Below, one piece after another: positions 1 to 9,358 of a stretch of 64,000 nucleotides of DNA (position 1 is the first letter of the stretch; every line of letters begins with the position of its first letter). Below the pieces are notes generated by a model. The model was given only the letters and a program-made list of their open reading frames with translations, was not told the DNA's origin and searched no databases. The DNA comes from Strigamia acuminata. Taxonomy: Eukaryota; Arthropoda; Chilopoda; Geophilomorpha; Linotaeniidae. Position numbers and translations under genes: made by a program. The DNA lies in the NCBI GenBank assembly GCA_949358305.1, contig OX442316.1, forward strand, positions 15,810,001-15,874,000, written 5' to 3'.

Positions 1-726
1 TTTGATCGGTTTGATGGCCTCGCTGATCCCCACTCCGCGTCTTCATTTCCTCATGACCGGTTACACGCCTCTCACAACCGATCAGGAAATCGCCAGTGTG
101 CGAAAAACGACCGTGCTGGACGTCATGCGACGTCTTTTACAACCGAAAAACATGATGGTCTCGACGACGCACGATCGAAATGCAAATCACTGTTACATTT
201 CGATTTTAAATATTATTCAAGGCGAAGTCGATCCGACTCAGGTTTAAATACAACTCAATTAAATTCAATTATTTAATCTAATTGTTTTCTAGGTCCACAA
301 AAGTCTTCAGCGAATCCGGGAGCGGAAACTGGCGCAGTTTATTCCGTGGGGACCGGCGAGTATTCAAGTCGCGTTGTCACGGAAATCACCGTATATTCAA
401 ACCGCTCATCGCGTGAGCGGACTCATGTTGGCCAATCACACGAGCATTTCATCGGTGATTTGAGAAAAATGTGAAATTTGAGGCGAATTAAATTAAATTT
501 CGTTTTTTTTTTTTAGTTATTTGAACGGACGTTGCGTCAGTATGACAAACTACGGAAACGCGAAGCATTTCTCGAGCAATTTCGCAAGGAAGCCATGTTC
601 CAGGATAGTTTGGACGAACTGGACGTATCGCGGAACGTTGTTCAACAGCTCGTCGACGAGTATCAAGCGGCGACGAAACCCGATTATTTAACTCGCGGCT
701 CGCACCAAATTAAAAGCGAAAATTAA
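1..726 (+). CDS. TUBG1: gamma-tubulin, C-terminal part (5' end outside the window)
   Basis: Gamma-tubulin nucleates microtubules within the gamma-tubulin ring complex at centrosomes and spindle poles. The window opens in frame inside an exon; the visible exons are 1-241, 293-454 and 517-726, and both introns are short with GT/AG ends and phase 0. The protein carries the very conserved tubulin C-terminal region: [18 protein letters not shown], then [20 protein letters not shown], then the helix rich in charged residues ([20 protein letters not shown]). It ends at TAA after a short divergent tail. The match to animal gamma-tubulin is nearly continuous, so alpha or beta tubulin is excluded. About the last 200 residues are visible. 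The gene lies tail to tail with UMAD1, with about 240 bases between the two stop codons. Confidence 0.97.
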
Positions 727-963
727 AATGTTACATTTATTCCAATATGATGATCTCAACCTCCATAATAATTTTTTTTTTCTTTGCAATTAAACAATAA
801 CGCGAAAAATTATAATTATAAAAAAAATACACTCGTATGTCAATATATATATATTTTTTTTGTATTAATATTAATTTAAAATCATAAATAACACTGGAAA
901 AAGCATAAAAACGTAATAAAAATAATGAAAATTAATTTTTTTTTTTGTTTTTTACAAAAATAT

Positions 964-1917
964 TTACGAAGTTTGATAATCAGTGACGGCACATTCGGTT
1001 TCGAATAGAACGGCGCGTTCTAACTCGAAATCGTAAGCTAGGTTTTCCAACATGTCAGCTTTGCTGTTGAGGTATTGGAATCCGTCAAGTTTGAGCGATT
1101 GAAACGATTGGAAACCGCTCAATTTGCTGGATAATTCGAAAGGCACATCGGACAAGAAGAATGACACGTTGTACATTTCGTCATCGGTTTGGGTCACGTT
1201 TGCACCAATATTTTCGTGACTTGGCGACCCGTTTGACTCGGGGATGTAAGTTTGTGCACATATTTCTTGCGGTTTTCCACTGGCCGCTGCGGATGAACCA
1301 ATTCCCATTTTCGACTCACTGTGACCAAACTATAAAATAAAATTAAAAAATCAATGACAAATCGATTTAAATTATGTCAAAAATCAAAAAAAAAAATTAA
1401 AATGTTAAAAATCAATGAAAAATCAGTAATAAAAAATAATAAAATCAATTTAAATTCCGTCAAAATACAAAAAAAAAACTAAAATCTGATGAAAATCAAT
1501 TTAAAATCAGTCAAAACAAAAAAATAATAAAATCTCAATTAAAAATAAAGTCAAAACACAAAGAAATCATAAAATTAAATTAAAAACAAATCAAAAATCA
1601 CGAAATATGCAAATTACAATCAAATACTCACTGCAAAAATCCAAATTCGTAATTTTTTAAATTTAAAAACGGAGAAATTAATTTTAAATTGAAATTTTAA
1701 AAAAATTGAAAATCCAATAAAATCATAAAATCACCTTGGTTTGATATATCGGCAGTGTGGGATATAAATGCTTCGTGGTGTCAATAAGTACAAAATCCTT
1801 AAGATCGTCCGTCAATTCCTTCTCAATGTAACTGACAAAAGAATCGTCGCTCATCGCGTTTACATGAACGTTTCTTTCTTTCTTCCTTCCCCACAAAACC
1901 GAGAAAATGTCAGTCAT
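964..1917 (-). CDS. UMAD1: UMAD1-like protein with UMA domain (ESCRT-I associated)
   Basis: Two coding exons (1917-1735 and 1329-964) join in phase 0 to give 182 residues; human UMAD1 is shorter (137). The C-terminal half has the UMA (UBAP1-MVB12-associated) signature: SFFLSDVPFELSSKLSGFQ, then LAYDFELERAVLFET near the end, matching the human LSDVPFTL and YDFTLENSVL blocks. In UBAP1 and MVB12 this domain docks on ESCRT-I, so a role in endosomal sorting is inferred. The N-terminal exon (MTDIFSVLWGRKKERN) also resembles human MFHFFRKP in position and basic character. The ATG at 1917-1915 was chosen because the longer frame upstream begins at a GTG. A likely splice acceptor at about 1940 suggests an upstream untranslated exon. 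The gene is head to head with RPA3. Confidence 0.85.
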
Positions 1918-2482
1918 TTTCGATACCACTTTGAACCTAAAAATACCCCAAATAAAAAAATAATAACACTAAATTAGCAATTCAGCCAGACAACGACACA
2001 AAAAACACATATTTACACTTTCATATCAATAAGTCACAATGACGTATCATGCTAATCTTTTCTTATGATTTGATATTAATATCCGGTGATAATTAGGCCG
2101 TAAGTCGTCGAAATCGAGCGATTTTTACCCACAACTTGTTAAATACTTCTCGGGAACGTGTAACATCGTGCACTGACAAGTTCGGACTATCCCCTGGATC
2201 GTTTTTGTCCGTTACAAACTAATGGTTTTTCTCCCTCCTCCCATACAAAAAGATAATCAGCGACAGCTGCGTGCGAATGATAATAAAAACCACAAACATT
2301 TCCCATAATTCACCGCGGGAGCTGGTGCGATGATTAACATAATTTGTTTTAACCAATCGGAAATTTTGTTTGACTTGGCTAAATGGTCGAATGGTGGATT
2401 TTGATTGGGTGGACGGTGTAAATGCAATGGTTGACTCATTCCCGCGCATTTACCACTGTTGTTGTCTCAACGTTACATCACA
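1918..2482. promoter_or_regulatory. divergent promoter interval between UMAD1 and RPA3
   Basis: About 565 bases separate the two divergent start codons. I see no TATA box near either start. An ATG-started frame on the minus strand (2449-2219, 76 codons) overlaps a second open frame (2439-2257) and resembles nothing I know. The interval probably holds the shared promoter and a non-coding first exon of UMAD1. Confidence 0.5.
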
Positions 2483-3011
2483 ATGGAAGCAACTTTCTCG
2501 TCGCGTATAAACGGAAGTTTATTTTCGCAATTTAAGGGTCAACAAGTTTGCGTGATCGGTGCAGTTGCTACTGTAGGTAATCTAGGATTTTTATATCTGT
2601 TTGAATAAACAAATGTTTTCGTTGTTTTTTAGCCCGACGCGACGGGAATGTCATTTAAAATGAAAACATCCGATGATGTCCTGGTTATAGTTCAATTAAA
2701 AGAATCGGTGAATATATGGAAATACGTTTTGTTCCGTTGTGTCTAAAAAATTAATTTGATTTCAACAGTTGCAGGAACCCATTGAGGGAATAGTCGAAGT
2801 GCACGGAGTCGTCAAGAATGAAAAACTCGTCAGTTGTCGCAATTTTGTTCAATTCCCGGAAGCGTACACCAAATCATTCGGTAAAATAAATTGCAAAATC
2901 GTCAAAACACATCAATAAATCTAAAAAAATCACTTTCTTATAGATATGAACTTGTACAACGAAGCAGTTAATACTATAAGCAACAACCCGCAATTATATT
3001 CAAATGTCTGA
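2483..3011 (+). CDS. RPA3: replication protein A 14 kDa subunit
   Basis: RPA3 is the small OB-fold subunit of the RPA heterotrimer that coats single-stranded DNA. Four exons (2483-2572, 2633-2707, 2769-2880, 2944-3011) give about 115 residues; human RPA3 has 121. Conserved blocks in order are SSRINGSLFSQFKGQQVCVI (human [20 protein letters not shown]), EPIEGIVEVHGVV (human EISGIVEVVGRV) and DMNLYNEAVNTI (human DLGLYNEAVKII). The first donor must be the GT at 2573, not the stronger-looking GTAA four bases later, because only the former keeps frame with exon 2. The gene is head to head with UMAD1 and tail to tail with MIOS, as in human. Confidence 0.93.
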
Positions 3012-3275
3012 GAAAACAAACTGTAAAAATTAATTTTAAGTAAATTTATTCCTAGTTAAACTACAAACAATTTGCATGGAATGATTTAAAATATAGAATT
3101 TTTTCTTGCATATTACATACCGATAGAAAAATAAACATCTAAACAACAAAAAGGATATTAAACTAAAGCTAAAAATTAATTCGAAATAAATAGGACACGA
3201 GAAAATAGAAAAAGAAAAAAACGATGGATAATAAATCACAGGTTTGTTCGTATACAATCGAAAAATCGATAAAAA

Positions 3276-6200
3276 TCAGCCGACGGAATCGATGGACATG
3301 CATTTACACGTGCAACCTGTCACCGGACACTCAGATTGTTCCCTAAAAATACAAAAACAGCAATCAAAACAAAATTAAACACGAGAAACTCGAAATAAAC
3401 GCATAAAAACACAGAAAAGGCGTAAAAAAAACACTTAAAACTCGAAAAAACGCGTAAAAAAACACTTAAAACTCGAAAAAACGCGTAAAAAAACACTTAA
3501 AACTCGAAAAAACGCGTAAAAAAACACTTAAAACGCGTAAAAACCAGGAAAAACCTACTCGAACCACTCCAAAATATGCGCCGTGTGGCCCCCGTGACGA
3601 CAAGTTTGACACCACGTGAACCAAGACCCGAATTTGGTAAGTCGTAAATTGCTCGTTTCATCTGAAAGAGACAAAATAAAATATTAAATTAAAATAATTA
3701 AACATTTCAACGACTTTTCCGCACCTAGTTTGACCATTCCTGACCCAGACGCCGTGCCCATATTGATGAGACAAACCGCGCAGCGTGGCAGCGGTTTCCG
3801 ACACCCGGGACAACTGGTCATCTTCGTTTTATTCGCGAACATGGCCGGATGATGGCCCTTGGACATGACCAATGCCGACTGACCGCCCATCGACGAAGAT
3901 ATCGATTTGCCGCAATAGTTGCAGCTGATGTAGATGTGTTGTAGCGGACGCGACGCCACCTTGCTGATTTTATTCCACTGCACGTCGAACTTGGCCCGGT
4001 GGTGCCACAGTTGAAGCTGGTCCAAAAGCGAGCGGTAACTGTCGATCCAATTGAGTACGCGCGGGTCCTCGAGGATCTTGGCCGGATTCGCGTGCATGAT
4101 GATCAAGCACAGCGTTTGGATGTCGCCCGTGTTGTCCACGTATCGTTGCATCAAATCCAGGCCGTCCCCGATGAGGCCCGTCAATAAAATCCCTTCAACG
4201 TTTCCACGCGACACCAATTTCACCGTTAATTTGTAGAGGTAATCTGCAAGCTGCAATTTAACCCTTTAGTGACGAAAAATTGCGTCTGTTTTCGCATTAT
4301 TTACGCTCAAATCCGGTAGAAACCAACAAGCAAATGCAACTTTATCGGATAACGCAATACCCTCGTCCGTCTGGATGGAAAATTGAGTGAATTAGTCCAT
4401 TTTTTTTTGTTGGTAATTTGGGTAAAATTGTACCAAAATTTCATCAAAACTCTCCTCTTCGCACGTCAAAAAGGAAAATATTGCTCTGAGGTAGGGATCG
4501 TTTAATTGGTGTCTTAAAGATGAGCACATTCGTCGCCAAAGCGCGCTCTTTTCCACCGTGTAACCGGATAATGCCATGGCAACGACATTCAAATTGACGC
4601 CGGGTTCTGAGGAGAGGAATAAATTGGTAGAACTCAAAATTAAGCATCGGAATAAATCGACGGAATTCACCGCTAGAAGTGGAATTAATTTCCTCCTGTT
4701 GCGCCCCTTTCCTTAACAATTCTATTGCTCGTTGAATTTGCAAATTGAAAATGGCGATCGCTGCAGCTCGTGCAAAATAATTCTCTTTCTCCAAGCTAAA
4801 AATAGAAAAAATAAAAATAAAAAATTAAATTTTTTTTTAAAATTAATTTAATTAATTTTTAATTTTTACTTGGCTAAAAACTGTGTTAATTGAGGCCCGT
4901 TTCTGTCGCAACCCCACCCACAGAGTTGCAGCGCGTATTCCCTGCAAATAAATCAATTTAAACAAATTAAATAAATTAAATTCGACTTTTATACCGATCT
5001 TTGCTAGTGAAAACCCGCGTGGTGATTGCGGGTTGCGTCGACACGTTGAGCCATTCTTGTTCCACCACTTCGCTTTTCTGGTTCACGACGCCGATCGTTT
5101 TCGAACAAATTATCCCCTTGACGCCTTCGAACTTGAACGGACGCGCCCATGTGGAAAAGACACCGTCACCTTGCATAGTTTTCACCAGTAAAAAATCGAC
5201 TTAAGGAAAAAATTGTAAAAAAATTGAATTTTTAAATTAAATTGTAAAAAAATTGAATTTTTAAATTAAATTGTAAAAAAATTGAATTTTTAAATTAAAT
5301 TGTAAAAAAATTGAATTTTTAAATTAAATTGTAAAAAAATTGAATTTTTAAATTAAATTGTAAAAAAATTGAATTTTTAAATTAAATTGTAAAAAAATTG
5401 AATTTTTAAATTAAATTGTAAAAAAATTGAATTTTTAAATTAAATTGTAAAAAAATTGAATTTTTAAATTTAAATCAATAATTTAGAGGATATTGTCGAT
5501 CCAACACCACAGAGTATTGATTCTAGCGTCTTCAGTTCTCACATTGTCAGGTCCAGTGCCCTAAAATCAAAAAATTAAAATTAAAAAATTAATAAAAACA
5601 TTTAAAAAAATTCAATTTTTTTTTTTACTTCCAGCCCGTAATCTCTCAAAGCGCGTAGTTTCATTTTTACAGATATGTCGTTAAGTGTTTCGTAATACGA
5701 TTGATTGTCTATGTCTCTCAAGTGTTTGCTGTCGTCGTTCCAAACCAATCTCGACGACGGCGACCACGTCTGGGTGTTAAACATCGATTCGTCAACATTT
5801 TTCTCGAGTAAATTCACTTATTTAATGTAGTTACCACCACTATTCGTTCAAATACTCCGAAATCGGTGATGTCACCCATTGGACTGACTAGAATTAAACG
5901 TTTCTGCTCCGTGGGATGCCACGAAAATGACGTCACAAGTTGTTGTCCGGATGCTAAAGTTGGTAAAAAAATTGTTTATTACAATTATTACAATTAAAAC
6001 GACAAATTTACGCATTAATTGTCTTTCAAACGAGGTAAGCTCCACTTCGTCCGTGCTGGAAGTGTGTTGAATATCGTAGAGTTTGAGAACGCTGCTCTCT
6101 TTGGCGACCGAAGCCAATAAATTCGCCCTTTTCGATTGAAAAAAATAAAATAAAACGTTAGAATTAAATTTATTTATTTTTGGTCTTTCAAAACCTTGTC

Positions 6201-8557
6201 GGACACCAGGAAATCTTAGTCGTCGCTCTAGTTTCTGGAATAGTCGTAATCTGTCAACAATTAAAGTCTAAAAAATGCAATTTTTCGTGTTTTGGGCTAA
6301 TTTAGTCCGTTAAAGGATACTGGTTTCTCGAAATTTCGCTTGTCCCAAACGACGATTTGACCCTGAATTCAAAAATTTTATATTAAAAAATATTTTTTAA
6401 TTTTTTTAAACAATTTTACTTCGGAAAATGATGCGAGTCGATTTTCATTGAAATGATCCACCGTTATTCCATTCACAGCTCTCGTCGGAGTCAGTAATTG
6501 AACTTTATTCGCATCTGCAACGAAATAACGTTTAAAAAAAATAAAATTAAAAATATTTATCCAATCAATTACCTCGAATATCGAATACTTTTAAGTACCT
6601 GTTGCTCATACCAGTCACGAAACTTTTTGGTTGTTGCGGGAACCAGTGAAAGGAATGCACGGCTTCAGAATTGCCTTCAATTCACAAAAACGAATTAAAA
6701 TTAACTTAAAAAAAATTAAAACAGTCAAACCTCGTTATATATAACGAATAACCGCGATATAATTCTTTATTGTAACGAATAATCGCGAATATTTTCGTTA
6801 CAACGATTTTTTCGTTCTAACAAATACTTAAAAATGGCTGGTTTGGTATTAAAAAATTGGTAAACAAACTTTCGTTATAATGAGCCGATTTTTCGTTATA
6901 ATGAGCCGATTTTTCGTTATAATGAGCCGATTTTTCGTTATAATGAGCCGATTTTTCGTTATAATGAGCCAATTTTTCGTTATAATGAGCCGATTTTTCG
7001 TTATAACGAGGCTCGACTGTATTTTATTATTTTCACCCATTTCTATGAGTGGTTTCGTGAAGGCGTTCGAGTTGACGTCGTTCGAAGTGGATGCAGAAAG
7101 TAATCTCCTTTCGCTTTCTTGTTTCATGTTGTTCCGCAGCACGTCCCAGATGAGAATCGAGTGATCAGTTTTAACTCGTTCGAACGCGGACGCCAACTAA
7201 AATTAGAGGGATTTAAAAAGACATTTATTTTAAGTAAAAAAAAAATTAATTATAAATACCAAATTGTGCTCCTCGGGGTTCCATGAAACGCAATTGCATT
7301 GTCTAGCGTGTCTAGGAACTGTTTAAATTAAAATTAGAATTAGAATTGAAATTAAAGTTTTTGGGTTCAAAATCGCACCAAATTCTCTTCCTATTAAATG
7401 ACTCGGTTCTTGGCTGTTCCTCAAACTATTTCACGAAATAAAAAGAATAATTTAGAAAGGAGTTGGTATTGATTGTAAATATTTTACCTGGTTAATACTA
7501 TTTTTCCATTTGCTAATCCTAATGCGAGTAAATATTCGTAATCCTTTGTTGGATACCACGCAACACACTGAAATTGAAATGAGTGTCAGTTGAATGGAGA
7601 ATGTGTGTGCGTTTAAAACATACTTTTAAATATTGAGGAACTGCATTTGTGAACATTATTTGAGCGCAGTGAGTTTCCGATATCTTGACGGCTGTTTTAC
7701 AAAGAAAAATTAAATAAATTATTGCAAAATTTAATGAGATATTGCAAGTTTCAACCAAATATTGCAAGATTTAATAAAATTTTACGATTTTTAATGAAAT
7801 TTTACGATTTTTAATAAAATTTTACGATTTTTACTAAAATTTTACGAGTTTTTAATGAAATTTTACGAGTTTTCATAACTTTTTATAAATTTTTAATGAA
7901 TTTTTACTTGTTTAAATTAATTTTTACGTTTTTAAAATAATTTTATACGTTATTAAATAATTTTTTTACGGTTTTTAAATCATTTTTATGGTTTTTGAAT
8001 CATTTTTTACGGTTTTTGAATCATTTTTTTACGGTTTTTCAATTATTTTTTACGGTTTTTCAATCATTTTTTACGGTTTTTCAATAAACTTTTGTGAAAT
8101 TTCCAATTTACTCAAAGGTTTGATGGTATTCCCTTCTACAATTTTTTCCACACGGTAGAGACTTAGATCCGTACCAAACGTTATGAATCTAAATTTAAAA
8201 AAAAAAAAAATTAATGATCGATCCAAATTGTATCAAATTTGTTGTCATTTAAATCTACCTGTCTGGAAAACATGGCGACCACTGGATATCAATCTTCAAA
8301 CCGCTGCTCATTGTCCCAAACTTTTTAATATTTTCAAGATCTTCCTCCGTTATTATATTTTCTTCTTTTTTTTCCTCCGGTTTTGGTTTTATCTCCTCTC
8401 GAATTTCCTCTGGTATTATTCTTTCGACCTTCACCTCCGGTTTGATTTTCTCTACAAAAAAAAATAAAAAATAAAAACAAAAAATAAAAACTTGTTAAAA
8501 AAGTTCATTTTTAACGTGAAAACAAACGACAAATTTACTCATAAAAGCGGCAAGCAT
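3276..8557 (-). CDS. MIOS: GATOR2 complex protein MIOS
   Basis: MIOS is a WD40 and zinc-ribbon/RING-like scaffold of GATOR2, which relieves GATOR1 inhibition of mTORC1 in amino-acid sensing at the lysosome. Coding exons run leftward: 8311-8259, 8188-8112, 7691-7624, 7567-7488, 7425-7379, 7318-7260, 7196-7037, 6674-6573, 6514-6420, 6362-6321, 6250-6195, 6127-6012, 5953-5835, 5769-5629, 5560-5494, 5187-4995, 4941-4870, 4795-4671, 4606-4434, 4370-4305, 4250-3725, 3661-3559, 3342-3276. All phases agree and give 868 residues (human 875). Landmarks are [31 protein letters not shown], then zinc ligands in [39 protein letters not shown] and [11 protein letters not shown]. An in-frame upstream exon pair (8557-8539 joined to 8451-8259) would add 53 Lys/Glu-rich residues before the [13 protein letters not shown] start at 8311. 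Introns 5188-5493 and 6251-6320 are U12-type. Confidence 0.95.
3422..3540. repeat. 31-bp tandem repeat in the last MIOS intron region
   Basis: About four copies of a 31-base unit built around cgcgtaaaaaaacacttaaa followed by actcgaaaaaa. It lies inside the MIOS intron 3343-3558, just upstream (in gene direction) of the last coding exon. Confidence 0.85.
5188..5493 (-). other. U12-type AT-AC intron in MIOS
   Basis: On the minus strand the exon ends GAC-A and the intron opens with ATATCCTC, close to the U12 5' splice consensus ATATCCTT. No GT donor rescues the frame here: the exon runs into TAA at once. The intron closes with TTCCTTAAG, a near match to the U12 branch site TTCCTTAAC, about 13 bases before a terminal AC. 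Joining A to TG restores the frame ([14 protein letters not shown]), and both neighbouring exon phases agree. Most of the intron is a 29-bp minisatellite. Confidence 0.85.
5212..5478. repeat. 29-bp minisatellite within the AT-AC intron
   Basis: About nine near-identical copies of a 29-base unit (aattgtaaaaaaattgaatt followed by tttaaatta). It makes up almost the whole MIOS U12 intron apart from its two splice ends. Confidence 0.95.
6251..6320 (-). other. U12-type GT-AG intron in MIOS
   Basis: The minus-strand donor reads CCA|GTATCCTTT, the exact U12 5' splice consensus. The joined protein, FEKP followed by [19 protein letters not shown], aligns with human MIOS across the junction, so this donor is the one used. 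The branch-site candidate GACTTTAAT ends about 10 bases before the terminal CAG and matches the consensus only partly. The intron is 70 bases long. Confidence 0.75.
6722..7019. mobile_element. pogo/Tigger-like MITE with an internal 21-bp tandem array
   Basis: Terminal inverted repeats read ACAGTCAAACCTCGTTATA on the left and TATAACGAGGCTCGACTGT on the right. Between them are AT-rich sequence with ATAACGAAT motifs and about six copies of a 21-base unit (tgagccgatttttcgttata plus a). It sits inside the MIOS intron 6675-7036. The family is the same kind as the copies near 12.4 kb and 16.0 kb. Confidence 0.8.
7765..8105. repeat. degenerate ~20-bp AT repeat in a MIOS intron
   Basis: Successive units of about 20-21 bases alternate attttacga with tttttaatgaa, then drift to atttttacggtttttgaatc. 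It fills most of the MIOS intron 7692-8111. Confidence 0.8.
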
Positions 8558-8615
8558 TTTGATTGTGGTTAGGCAATACACTTGTAAACATTGTGACTCC
8601 TAATTCGGACTTGGG

Positions 8616-8624
8616 CTTTATATA
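8616..8624 (-). promoter_or_regulatory. TATA box of MIOS
   Basis: The minus strand reads ACTATATAAAGCCC. About 30 bases downstream is a TCACAATG initiator-like sequence. The first ATG downstream is at 8557 and has A at -3, which supports the N-terminally extended MIOS. Confidence 0.6.
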
Positions 8625-8629
8625 GTGCG

Positions 8630-9306
8630 TATGCAAAACAGTTAATTGCGAGCAGCAAATTCAAACAAAGATGCAAATTAAATCATCGGCCAAACCGATG
8701 CCATTAGCCGAGCAAATAATGTTAATTGCACGTGACAAGTGACGAAGGCGGAAAGCGACAACAGCCAATGTAGAGAAATGGATTGTTTCCACTATTTTCC
8801 ATGCATAAATGTGAATTGCAAAACATTTGTCATACAGTTTGTTCAATTTAAAACCGGCTTCTTAAAAATAAACCTACCCCAAGAAATGAAAGTCATTAGT
8901 TTCTAACGAAAGTACGATACCCAGTGTTAAAAATAAATTCCCGTGTTTTGGTTATTTTAAAATGTATTAAAAATCTTACAATTTTTAAATATTTACCAGA
9001 AAATTTATTTTTCTAAATTTAGTTGTTTTTTTCTTTTATTAAAAATAAAAAAGTTTTGTCATTTTGTGATTACGGATCGTCCTGTAGCTAGTTCTCAAAC
9101 GAAAAATTCACGAGCGGAGTATAGTGACAACTTTTAACACCTTATTCGTTTTATTGTTACCAAGGCAACTGATTCCTAATCCTACAAACTTTTTCAGATA
9201 AGTAATCTTTTTCACTTAATTTTAATTTATCTTTTACAATATAAGTATCAAAAATACGATAAAAATTAAATATTTCAAGGTTGAATTAACCGTGCGAATT
9301 ACCAAG

Positions 9307-9338
<32 letters not shown>

Positions 9339-9358
9339 AAAAGACAAAGAAAATCACA
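8630..9358. other. intergenic stretch with an RFX X-box-like site
   Basis: No coding region recognised. At 9156-9169 lies GTTACCAAGGCAAC, a good match to the palindromic X-box bound by RFX factors. A short (aaat)n microsatellite is at about 9310-9342. The base texture changes near 9360. Confidence 0.4.

Noticed and set aside
2219-2449. Possible small membrane protein frames upstream of UMAD1
   Set aside because: Two overlapping frames compete, neither resembles a known protein, and the interval is better explained as a divergent promoter and 5' untranslated sequence.
6880-7164. Open frame repeating MSRFFVI on the plus strand
   Set aside because: It is the translation of a 21-bp tandem repeat inside a MITE plus antisense of a MIOS exon.
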